Assembly (NCBI GenBank): GCA_000277445.1
Contig: AJWJ01000416.1
Span: forward strand, 1 to 21,261
Source: Polysphondylium violaceum
Taxonomy: Eukaryota > Evosea > Eumycetozoa > Dictyosteliales > Dictyosteliaceae
Reading direction: 5' to 3'
DNA length: 21,261 bases
Shown: positions 1 to 9,900 of the stretch, piece by piece
How the letters are laid out: each line of letters opens with the position of its first letter
Numbering within the stretch: position 1 is the first letter of the stretch
Translations under genes and position numbers: made by a program
Notes under the pieces: generated by a model
What the model saw: the letters and a program-made list of their open reading frames with translations, nothing else
Database searches by the model: none
Told to the model about the DNA's origin: nothing

Positions 1-378
1 TTTTTTTTAATTTTTATTTTTCAAAACCACTCTTTTGTGTTGTGATATAAAAGGTTGATAACCTTTGTCTTATCAATAGACACACACACACATATATATC
101 TGACCACAAACAAATACACACACCGTTTCAATTTTTATTACTTCAAAATTTGGAAATTTTTACCTCTTTTGTTTATTATAATAATCATAACACACGCAAC
201 ACAATTTTACAAAGATTGTTTGAACAACTATTAGCTCTGCAAACAACTCTTTCTCTCAAAACTTTACAACTCACAAATATACTATCAAGTATTAGGAGGA
301 GTAAATTGTAGTATTATAAAAATTAACTAAGGTGTCCGAACATCAATCAACAACAATTGTATTTATATAAATATCATA
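1..378 (+). promoter_or_regulatory. Promoter and leader region of the surface-protein gene
   Basis: No gene is visible here. The stretch has a T-rich start, a TATA-like sequence TATAAAAG at 46-53, a short CA run from 81, and then AC-rich sequence leading to the ATG at 379. T-rich DNA followed by an AC-rich leader is the usual look of dictyostelid promoters and 5' untranslated regions. The transcription start cannot be placed from sequence alone. Confidence 0.45.
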
Positions 379-1119
379 ATGGTCAAGATTTTAAATATTT
401 TATTAGCAACTATTGTATTTTTCGCAGCGGTTGCAATTTCAGTAGATTTACCAGTGTATACAAACTCTGGATACTCTGAAAATATCATCAATGACTCTCT
501 TGATGCTCACATTGAGGAATCCACAGATTGCAGAGAGGGAATGGAAAAATGCATCAAAGCCACCACTTTGACCGACAATGGTATGAGCAAAAGTTATTTT
601 TAGATTTCATGTGAATCAATGAAAAAAAATTTTTTTTTCAAAGAATGAATTTTCATATTAACTTAGGCTTAAACTACAACAACAATAGGATTTTATGGAT
701 TCAAATTAAATGATACCACTGGATTTAATTCTGCCGATAGTAAATATATTGAAGCCAACATGTTTGTAGAATATAATGGAGATAGAGGTCAAACTGTCAT
801 TTGGACATCTGTACAAACTGTTTCCAAACCTGCACGTGCCTATTTAAACGAAACTTGGTTTGTCAGTGGTAATCTCACTGAAGGCTGGCAATTTGTTAGA
901 GTTAAGCTCTCTACATTGAATGTTGAAGCTGCTACTTTCAATTCGTTTAGATTTGGTGCCTCTTTGAAAAACACTACCATCTATATTGGCGAGATTCATT
1001 TCACTGATGCACCAACCTCTCTTGAACCATTGGGTTATGTCGACAACTCTAGTTCCTCTTTGATGATCAACTCACTCTTTGTATTTGTCTTGCCATTTTT
1101 ATTCTTGTTATTCTTATAA
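379..1119 (+). CDS. Small secreted, probably GPI-anchored surface protein (two exons)
   Basis: Exons are 379-580 and 689-1119. The 108-bp intron starts GTATGAGC and ends ACAATAG; the join restores a Gly codon (phase 1) and gives 210 residues. An earlier AG at 665-666 was rejected because it breaks the frame. Residues 1 to about 21 form a signal peptide (MVKI then a hydrophobic run). The C terminus has a Ser-rich stretch (VDNSSSSL) followed by a hydrophobic tail ending LLFL with no charged residues after it, the classic GPI-attachment layout. Between them lies a beta-strand-rich domain with alternating hydrophobics, aromatic residues and several N-glycosylation sequons (NET, NLT, NTT). It resembles a galactose-binding-like or carbohydrate-binding beta-sandwich, but I do not recognise a named family. 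Likely role: cell-surface or matrix glycoprotein. Function is inference; the gene structure is well supported. Confidence 0.8.
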
Positions 1120-2092
1120 ACACAACCATTAAATTGCTCACTTCCATGTGGAAACATGTGTTTGCTCCATATCAAATCAAATCAAATCAAATCCAGATAG
1201 GAAAAAGGATTCCTTGCTAAATTATTTTTATTCTTTTTTTCCAATTGGAGATATTTTTTATTATCTATTTATTCAATCTCCAAAACCACTCTTTCTTCAC
1301 TACACCATTCCAAATTTTACATCTAAATTAAACTAATAAATAAAAGTCTTAGTTTATCTTCTTTTTTAAAATAAACAACTTATTTGCGTTTTTCCAAATT
1401 CCATTTATTTCGTTCTCTCCCAAAGGGCGATCTGTTTGTTCCTTTTGTAAATCTGGTCAAATGGCAGTTGATTTCATTATGCCAGATTTTTTTTGCAAAA
1501 ATGCTTTTTTTTTTTTTATTAATTTTTGATATGATTTTTTTTTTTTATTTTGGAGGCGATTTTGATTTTGGATGGTAGACTTGAAATTTTTTTTCAATTT
1601 TTTTTTTTTGTAAATTGTAAACATCCCCCCATCTACAAACCCCCCACCACTTTTGATAATAGTTTACTCATAATAGTAATAATAGTAATAATAGTAATAG
1701 TTTATTCATTATCATCACACTCGCACAATACAGATCAAAACCACTGTCCTAGGAATATTTCAACAACTGACTAATTCCACAGTTTTCATTTATCATTAAG
1801 AACAACAACAACAATAGCAGTAGCACAAGCAGCACAGCAACAGCAAACACGAGGAGTAGTGTAGATAGAAGAGTGTAGTTTTTTGTAAATACATAATATA
1901 GTCGTCATTTCTTCAAGATCAACATATTCATTATTTTTAGGTAAAACTCTCTCATTCATTCTTCATCATCTGAATGACACCCCATTTGATCATCATTTAT
2001 GTGTTTTTGTTTTGTTATCATTCATTCTTTCATTCTTTCTTTGATTCTCATGTTTAAGCACAATTTGTGATTTTACAACTTACAAATAAAGA

Positions 2093-2119
2093 CAGGAGAT
2101 CAGATAATCACTCCTGATC
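2093..2119 (+). other. Overlapping alternative hairpins before a long T run
   Basis: CAGGAG (2093-2098) can pair with CTCCTG (2111-2116). Alternatively GATCAG (2098-2103) can pair with CTGATC (2114-2119). The two 6-bp stems share bases and exclude each other. A run of about 16 T follows at about 2150. This may be chance; it is recorded because a second strong hairpin lies 75 bp downstream. Confidence 0.25.
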
Positions 2120-2192
2120 AAAAAGAAAAGAAAAGCTTCGTCAGCAATTTTTTTTTTTTTTTTCTATCAAAAACTCCTGCCTTGGGATGGTG

Positions 2193-2226
2193 ATCGATCT
2201 CGGTGACTACATTGTCAGAGATTGAT
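2193..2226 (+). other. Strong stem-loop, possible structured RNA
   Basis: ATCGATCTC (2193-2201) pairs with GAGATTGAT (2218-2226) over 9 bp with one G-U pair. Inside, after a two-base GG bulge, TGAC (2204-2207) pairs with GTCA (2214-2217) around a six-base loop. The G-U pair would be an A-C mismatch in a minus-strand transcript, so any RNA hairpin is favoured on the plus strand. No coding frame crosses it. Whether it is transcribed is unknown. Confidence 0.4.
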
Positions 2227-2254
2227 AGTATCCTCATCATTGTTTCATATTATT

Positions 2255-2278
2255 CATCATCATCATCATCATCATCAT
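2255..2278. repeat. (CAT)8 microsatellite
   Basis: Eight perfect CAT triplets in non-coding DNA. Triplet microsatellites of this kind are common in dictyostelid genomes; no function is implied. Confidence 0.9.
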
Positions 2279-2552
2279 TCATTTATCCATTGATTCAATC
2301 AGTGCAAACACCACGCAATAAGGGCCTTTACTCACAACAGACAAGATGAGAAAAGATTATGCACATTTTTAACCAAAAAAAAAAAAAAAAAAAAAGACAA
2401 AAAAGCAAAAGGATTTGGTTCATGGGCGTGCATGGAAATATTTCCAAATTCCAAAAAGTGCACTTGCGACTAGTCATTTTGCATCAATTTTCGTGTAGTG
2501 CCACAAAGTCTTTAATGATCGGAATACAGATACCGATAACTTTTTTTTTTTT

Positions 2553-2619
2553 CCTCGGGGCAGGCCCTTGAGGACCTACCAGCTGGTAGGGCCCATCGCG
2601 ACCGCCCATGCAAATGGGC
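2553..2619 (+). ncRNA. GC-rich island with three consecutive hairpins, candidate structured RNA
   Basis: My hand count gives 46 G or C in 67 bases (about 69%), in surroundings of roughly 25-35%. Three hairpins follow one another: CCTCGGGG (2553-2560) with 2566-2573, 8 bp including two G-U pairs; CCTACC (2575-2580) with GGTAGG (2585-2590), part of a 16-bp perfect palindrome; and GCCCAT (2604-2609) with ATGGGC (2614-2619), closed by a GCAA tetraloop of the GNRA class. A second GCCCAT at 2591-2596 offers an alternative partner for the last arm. The G-U pairs favour a plus-strand RNA. A run of 12 T lies directly upstream. It does not match the U1-U6, SRP or RNase P signatures I know. It could instead be a cluster of palindromic protein-binding sites. 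Boundaries are approximate. Confidence 0.35.
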
Positions 2620-3150
2620 TTTGTTTGCCACCAAATGGTAGACAATACTATATAAGCTCTAAATGAGATCCAACTCTCTATAGTTATCGCCACTCCTTAT
2701 ATGTTTTTCAGCTGGCTGGCACTCTTTGTGTTATTTTTAACCACACCCACACACCACACCACCCACACAATACACACGCGCTCACACACCCTTCAACCAA
2801 AATTGAATATTGAATTGATATTCATTTTTTATAAAAATTATTATTTTCTATCTGCAAATATATATTTATCAATCTTATCGATAATTTTTTTTTTTTTCAT
2901 CATTTCCTCTTTTTTTTTTTTTATCAATTTCTACTCTTCTTGTTCTTTTCCTTTATATATACACCCCACCCTCGCATACACACGACAGACAGAATTGTAT
3001 AAATATATTTAGAGTAAAATTACCCAATCAATATACCTCCTATTTAGACCAAACTTGATCTACCAATTTATTTTAGGGATCATAGGAAATAGAATATTTG
3101 TGTATTATTTTATCCTTATCAAGGTAAATTCTAAACATCGATATCTTTAC

Positions 3151-3192
3151 CATCGTCATCGTCATCATCATCATCATCATCATCATCGTCAT
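3151..3192. repeat. CAT/CGT triplet microsatellite, 14 units
   Basis: Fourteen consecutive triplets, eleven CAT and three CGT, in non-coding DNA upstream of the CHD gene. The CGT units sit near both ends, as expected for a triplet repeat that is decaying at its edges. Confidence 0.85.
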
Positions 3193-3907
3193 ACTACTTG
3201 TTGATTTTCACAACTACTTTTGGATTTGCCAACACTCGTCATTTCCAATTGGAAAGTGGTAGATTGCACACCCAGATGTAGGCAATTGCAACTCTTGCAT
3301 ATTGTCCCTCCTTCAACACACCCATTGTCCAAATCCAAGAATAGTAGTATTTGAGTATGACATATATACAATTTCCTCTTTTTGATTCAATTCCCTTATT
3401 TGTTCATCACCATCAAATTTTTCCACTTTTAATTTATCACACAAAATATCCCATCCCCATTCTTTATATGCTTTATATGCGTTTTTTTGAAAAGCATATC
3501 ATAATTGGGTGGGGAAAAAAAGATATTTTTAAAAGGATACGTTATTTTTTATAAATTTTTTTACAATTTTTTTTTCAAATTTTTTTTCTTGTTAAATGTA
3601 CTTTGTCGAATAATTTTGGATGTTGAACAACATTTTAATTTTTTTTTTTTTTTTTTTTTTTTAATTTTTTCACGCACCCCCCTTTTTTGTTATTGTTTGC
3701 GCCATCATCACATTTTTTCAAAAAAAAAATTGTTATTAAACCCTTCAGTCTTGCTTGCACATATATACTTATACAAATAATTACCAATTTCACACAGCAA
3801 TCAAAAAAGGGAATATTAGCAGAGCAGCAGAAAAAGTAATAGTAATAGCAACAATAGTGATGATATAGGCATTGATCAGAACAGCAGGTCAATCGTAACA
3901 ACAGAGA

Positions 3908-6900
3908 ATGGAACAACCATCATCAAAAACTCCACCTTCTACACCAAAAACTAGATCACAGATTGCTAAATTAAATTCTACACCACCGTTAGAGTCCCAG
4001 AGACCCACGGTTCCCACCATTACAACTACAATCACCACTAGAAGACAAAAGGCCATCACACCACCAACCACCCCACCACTTCCTGCACAACCTTCTATTT
4101 TCAAGAGAAGTCTTAGAAAACAGTCGGCTTCAACACCAACCAATTCCAGTCCATTATCTACACCTCCCCTTCAATCACAACAGTCGTCGTCGTTGTCAAA
4201 CAGTCGCAAAAAAGATGTAGTTTTATTGGACAGCACAGATGATGGCACCGGTGTCAGCGATTCAGAGGATGATGATGTTAATGATTCAGATGATCCAAAA
4301 ATCGAAAATAGTTTATCAGAGATGGACGAGAGTGACGATGAAAAGGTACAAATAGCTCCTCCTCCTCCCCCCATATCAAAATCTAAAAAGAAAGCAGCAG
4401 CAGCAGTCAAACAAACTACTCCACCCACTACACCGTCCATTGCCACCCCGCCAGTTGTCACACCAACTAGAAGAAAAAAGGAGCAAGAGTTGCAGCAACA
4501 ACAACAGCAACAACAACTTGAAAAGGACAAAAGAAAATTACCTCCAAAACAACAGTTGAAACAACAAATGTTAAAGCAACATCAACAACAGCAACAACAG
4601 CCAAAAAAGATTGAAGATTTTAGTTCAGATTCATCGAGTGAAAGTGAGGTTGAAGTTGAGCCAGTATCTAAAAAGAGAAAGAAACCAACTCCAGTCCCAA
4701 CACCAACACCTACACCACCATTACCAAATACAAGGAGAAGACAAAGTGTAAATAGTACCAATAACACTACAAACAAATCCACCACTCCTCCTACTCCGAC
4801 CACTGCAAGTAAAAAAGGACCGGGTAGAGCGACAACAAAAACTAAAGTCACACCACCACCAGCTCCTACAACAAAGAAAACCACCACAACTACCAAATCT
4901 CCCGCAGCATCATCAACTACCAACACTACAAGAAAAAGGAAGGTAGTATCGGAAATATCATCAGATTCAGATTCATATTCGGATTCAGAAGACCTATTAA
5001 ATTCTGACCAATCAGATTCAGATTTTGAACGAGTAAAAGATTCTTCAGAAGAAGATGTAAGCGATAATTCCGACTATAGTGACAGTGATGATAGTAATAA
5101 ATTAGATAGTAGTGACGAAATGAGAGATTCATCAAATTCAGAATCAAGTGATGATGATGAAGACGATGATATGAAAGATTCAGATATAGATGTTAAAATA
5201 AAAGGTGGTAAAAAGTCGAGTAGTGCAAAGAATAGTAAGAAAGTAAAGAGAGTTAAAAAGAAAAAGAATTCATCCGATGAAGATTCTTCAGACGAAGAGT
5301 ATGAAGAAAAGGAAATTCCAATAGTTGAAGATGATGAAGAAGCACCAGTTCAAAAGATTCTTACAGTTAAAATATTTAAAGGAAAGTTTTTATCTCTTCC
5401 AACCACAATTGATTCTTATTTAACTCAGGTTTTGGAAAATGAATATAGTAAAGATAGTAGTAGTAAAGATAAAGATAAAGAAAAGGAAAATGATAAAGAT
5501 GATAAAGACGATAAAGATGATAAAGATGATAAAGATAATAAAGATAATAAAACAACAACTACCACAACAACTACAACCACCACCTCAAAGGAACAGGAAC
5601 AAAAAGAAGGAGATACAACAGAAACAGCAGATAGTAATCAAGAGACTAGATTTTTAGTATTATTTAAAAATAAATCCTATCGTTCAGTTAAATGGATATC
5701 ATCAAAAGAAATTGATAGACAAAAAGTAGAAAATCCCACAGGAATCACAACACTATTAAAGAAATCACCAGTACCACAATTGATTAGAGACGAATCTGAA
5801 GCCAATCCATTCAATTATTTTAATTCAGAATTTACACTCATTGAAAAGATTGTTGCCAAACAGGAAAAGAAATCAAAGAAATCCACCAAAACCTACTATT
5901 TGGTCAAATGGAGACAATTGCCCAATGAAAAGAGTACATGGGAATCTGAAAATAGTCTTAGAGATCAAGACCAACCCTTTATTCAAGTCTATCAAGATCT
6001 TCAAGTCACCCCTGTCGGATCAAAGAAATTCGTACCCATCCCAACAAAGATACCAGTGTTTGACAAAGCATTAGTACCCAGCTTTAAAGATGATCTTGCA
6101 TTGAAAGAGTTTCAAGTCGAAGGTTTTCTTTGGTTAAGTTACTCGTGGTATCATAATCGATCTAGTCTTCTTGCTGATGAAATGGGTCTTGGTAAAACCA
6201 TTCAAACCATTGCATTCCTCCAGTATCTTAGTCAATCGGTAGGCATCAAAGGTCCATTTATGGTCGTTGCTCCACTCTCCACACTGGGCAATTGGCAAAA
6301 GGAAATTGCAAAATGGACAGACATCAAAACATTGGTCTACTATGGTTCTGCAGAGTCTAGAGAGTTTTTGTCAAAATATGAGTTTCAGAGAAAAGATAAA
6401 TCTTATTTATTTGAAATCCTTTTAACTACCTATGAAACTCTCATGGCTGAGCATTTTAAATTGGTCAAAGTACCTTGGAGAGCCATAGTCTTGGATGAAG
6501 GTCATAGAATTAAAAATGTTAAATCAAAAGTTTTAACAAAATTAAAATCCATTAAAGTATGTATATATAAATCTTTAGATCTAGATATTTATATCATATA
6601 CTAATATCTATATCTATATAGACTGAACATTCAGTTATTTTAACAGGTACACCATTACAAAATGATATGAAAGAGTTGTGGACAATGTTAAACTTTTTAG
6701 CACCAGATAAATTTGATGATTGTACAGGATTTTTAACAGAGTATAGTGATTTAAAGGAAGAGTCACAGGTTTCAAAATTACATAGTTTATTATTACCTTA
6801 TTTATTAAGAAGAATGAAGGAAGACGTTGAGCTATCAATACCAATCAAAGAAGAGACAGTAATTGAAGTTGAATTGTCGTCATTGCAAAAGACATATTAT

Positions 6901-9900
6901 AGAGCCATCTTTGAAAGAAACAGAGAATTTCTTGCTCGTGGTATAAAGAGTAAATCCAATTTACCAAAGTTGACAAACATTATGATTCAAATCAGAAAGG
7001 TTTGCAACCATCCCTTCTTGATACCGGGCGCAGAGGAAACTATTGTCAAACAGGAAAAGATAAAGAATGACGAACAATTGGGCGAGTTGTTGATTCGTTC
7101 CAGTTCAAAATTGGTGTTGGTTGACAAACTCTTGCAGAGACTACGTGCCGAGGGTCATCAGGTACTGATTTTCAGTCAAATGGTCGAGTCCTTGAATATC
7201 TTGGAAGACTATTTGCAATACAGAGAGTATCCCTACGAAAGATTGGATGGCTCAATCAAGTCAGAAGATCGTCAGGCCAGTATCGATCGTTTCCAAGATC
7301 GTACATCCAACAGCTTTGTCTTTTTGTTGTCTACCAGAGCCGGTGGTGTCGGTATCAATTTGACCATGGCCGACACGGTCATTCTCTTTGACTCTGATTG
7401 GAATCCTCAGAGTGATTTGCAAGCCCAGGCCAGATGTCATCGTATTGGCCAGACATCCAATGTCAAAGTCTATCGTTTGATCACGAGAAACACCTATGAG
7501 CAGTATCTCTTTGAGGTTGCCACTAAAAAGCTGCTCTTGGATCACATTGTCTTGAGCACCTCGAAAAAGGGCACCTCTGAACTCGATATCAACTCTTCCA
7601 AGAATCCCTTTAAGCTCTCTGAGCAGGTTGCAAGTGCCACAGAGGGTGCCGTCGATACCAACTCGCCCAGCCAGATCAGTCAGATGCTCAAATATGGTGC
7701 CGCCTATCTCTTTAGCGAGTCGACCAACGAGGCATCTGAGCAAGACAAGATCATGATCAACGAAGACATTGACAAGATCTTGGAGCGTTCTACGACCATC
7801 TCGTTTGACCAAAAGAACAAACCCAACAACTTGTCTGGCTTTTCCAAGGCCTCTTTTGCCTCAAACGAAACCGACATGAACGTCGACATCAACGACGAAA
7901 ACTTTTGGGAAAAGGTGTTGCCCGACTACAAAACTGTCAAGCAGTTGGAGGAAAAGCTGGCCTCAGCCTCGGTGTTTACCAGCGATGAGTCACGTTCCAA
8001 GTTTGTCGAAGATATATTGGCGCTGGCCCAGAGCAAAAAAGACGATCAACTCGACTCGGTCTCGATCGAGTTTATGGGTGACCTTGTTAAGTTGTTGATG
8101 AGGGTCGAGTTTAATCCCAAGTTTAGCACAGAGGAGCGTGACCGTCTCCAAGCCATGAGAATGTTATTGGAGAAGCCCAGAACTAGAAAACGTGTCATTC
8201 CCGAGGTCATCTTTAACGGCCAAGACAAGGACAAAAAGAGAAAGCACGCAAACAATCTTGCACACTCAGAGACTGATAGCTCAAGCGACAATAATGACAG
8301 TGATACTGATTTCATTCACGACGAGAATGACTATGATACCACCGACGATGAAAACCACGTAGAAACGTTGGGCGAGGGCAGCAACAATGCAGGCAAGTCG
8401 AAAAAGGAAAAGAAATCAATGTTGTCGACAGCTTCGTCCAAATATGGTTTATCAAGTTCCTCTGGCGCCATCTCACTCAACAATGGCTTTGGTGGCAATG
8501 GCAATCAATCATCGTCATCGCTAGCCAACCAATTGCCTGTATGGAATAAATCTGCCAAAGATAAGCTCAAGACTTGCATCTTTAAATTTGGTTTCCACAG
8601 ATGGAAGAAACTCAAGAAGGAGTTGGGCACCAACGGTCCCATCAGATCACCCCAAGAGGTTCAATCTGTCTCTGAAGCCTTCCTCGAAGTTGGTAATAAA
8701 CATCAAGGCAGTGTTATGAAAGAGTATTACAATGCCTACATGGATGATACCTCTCACTATAATTGGTACTCGATGGGTATCGATATCGATTACACTCCAA
8801 TCAAAATCGATAAAAAGGACTCGTTGTTATCTTTTGTCATCTCTGATAAATTGGTCAATGCATTTAGTACCCAAACCATAAAGATTGACATTGGTATTAT
8901 TGATCCAAAAGACAAAGATACCAAAGAGACTGCATCTACTCCAAAAACTACTCCATCTACTCCTTTGGCTAGTAGCACAGCTACTGCTCCAGCTCCTGAT
9001 GCAGAAAAGAAACCAGCCTCTCCAACTCCAACTACTACAGCTGTCACTGAAACTGCAACAACAGATAAAGAAATGGTTGATAAAAAAGAAGAGATCAAGG
9101 TAGATAAAGATGAACCAACCAAATCAACTCCAACTACTACAGCTGTCACTGAAACTACTCCAACAACAACCGATAAAGAAATGGTCGATAAAAAGGAAGA
9201 AATCAAAGTCGATGAAGCTAAAAAAGAGGAATCTAAAAATAATCAAGATGATAAAGTTGCTGCTACTACCACTCCAACCACTACCACTCCATCCTCAGCA
9301 CCTGTAGTACAAAAAGTAGTACCTCTTCAAAATCTATCATTAAAGAATCCAACCAAAACTCCAGGTTACTATTTATTATTGTTGAATGAAGAAAACAGTG
9401 TACTCAGAACATACCCTCTTGGTGATCTTGCTGGCTTCAATAGTGTATCGGTTGAAGTGTTATTGCCTGGTATATCTGGCAACTATGTGTATCAAGTGAT
9501 TCATGTCAATCCAAGTAGATATGAATATTGCATTTGCAGTGTATCAAATGTAATCATGAACACCACCGCCAATCTTATTTGGCAACAATCTGATTTCCCC
9601 TCTTTTAATACCAGACTTCAAACGATACTCTCTCGTCTTTCTCAAATGAGAGCCATCAAACAGTTGGTATTAAAGTATGGTAAACATTTGACAAATCTTA
9701 CCATTCCCTCCGTCAGCAGAGGTCCCACTCCCAATTGGACTGCAGAAAATGACAAGAGTCTTTTGGTTGGTGTTTATAAACATGGTTATGGCAAACATCC
9801 CGAGATATTCACTGATCCTGAACTCGATCTTCTTTATCTTGTAAAGAAGCCAGCTACTACCACTACAACCACCACCACTACTTCTGCCGATGGTAAATCA

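Larger units (their letters stand above)
1120..3907. other. 2.8 kb spacer between the surface-protein and CHD genes
   Basis: No convincing protein gene was found on either strand. The first 200 bp hold the 3' end of the preceding gene, with AATAAA-type signals near 1333-1344. The rest is T- and A-homopolymer rich, with CAT-triplet repeats, several hairpins and one GC-rich island, listed separately. An AC/AG-rich tract at about 1798-1870 resembles the leader directly upstream of the CHD ATG (3793-3907), so an upstream non-coding exon of that gene or a separate non-coding transcript is possible. The string TTTCCAAATTCCA occurs twice exactly (1391-1403 and 2441-2453), and a perfect palindrome TTTCCAATTGGAAA lies at 3242-3255. 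These could be factor sites, but that is not shown. Confidence 0.5.

Noticed and set aside
667-688. Earlier acceptor (AG at 665-666) for the first gene
   Set aside because: Using it puts exon 2 out of frame with the 119-codon downstream ORF; the AG at 687-688 keeps the phase.
2484-2693. Minus-strand open frame of 69 codons covering the GC island
   Set aside because: It runs through homopolymers, lacks protein-like composition, and the strong hairpins explain the GC island better.
2701-3012. Plus-strand open frame of 103 codons
   Set aside because: It is made of CA repeats and T runs giving Thr/His then Phe/Ile tracts; low complexity, not a gene.
3189-3371. Minus-strand open frame of 60 codons with several cysteines
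   Set aside because: It has no splice partners, leader or recognisable motif, and overlaps a CAT microsatellite edge. It may simply be non-coding DNA with fewer stops.
7261-7812. Minus-strand open frame of 183 codons opposite the CHD helicase
   Set aside because: It is a shadow of the GC-richer plus-strand coding region. The plus-strand frame has all the Snf2 motifs.
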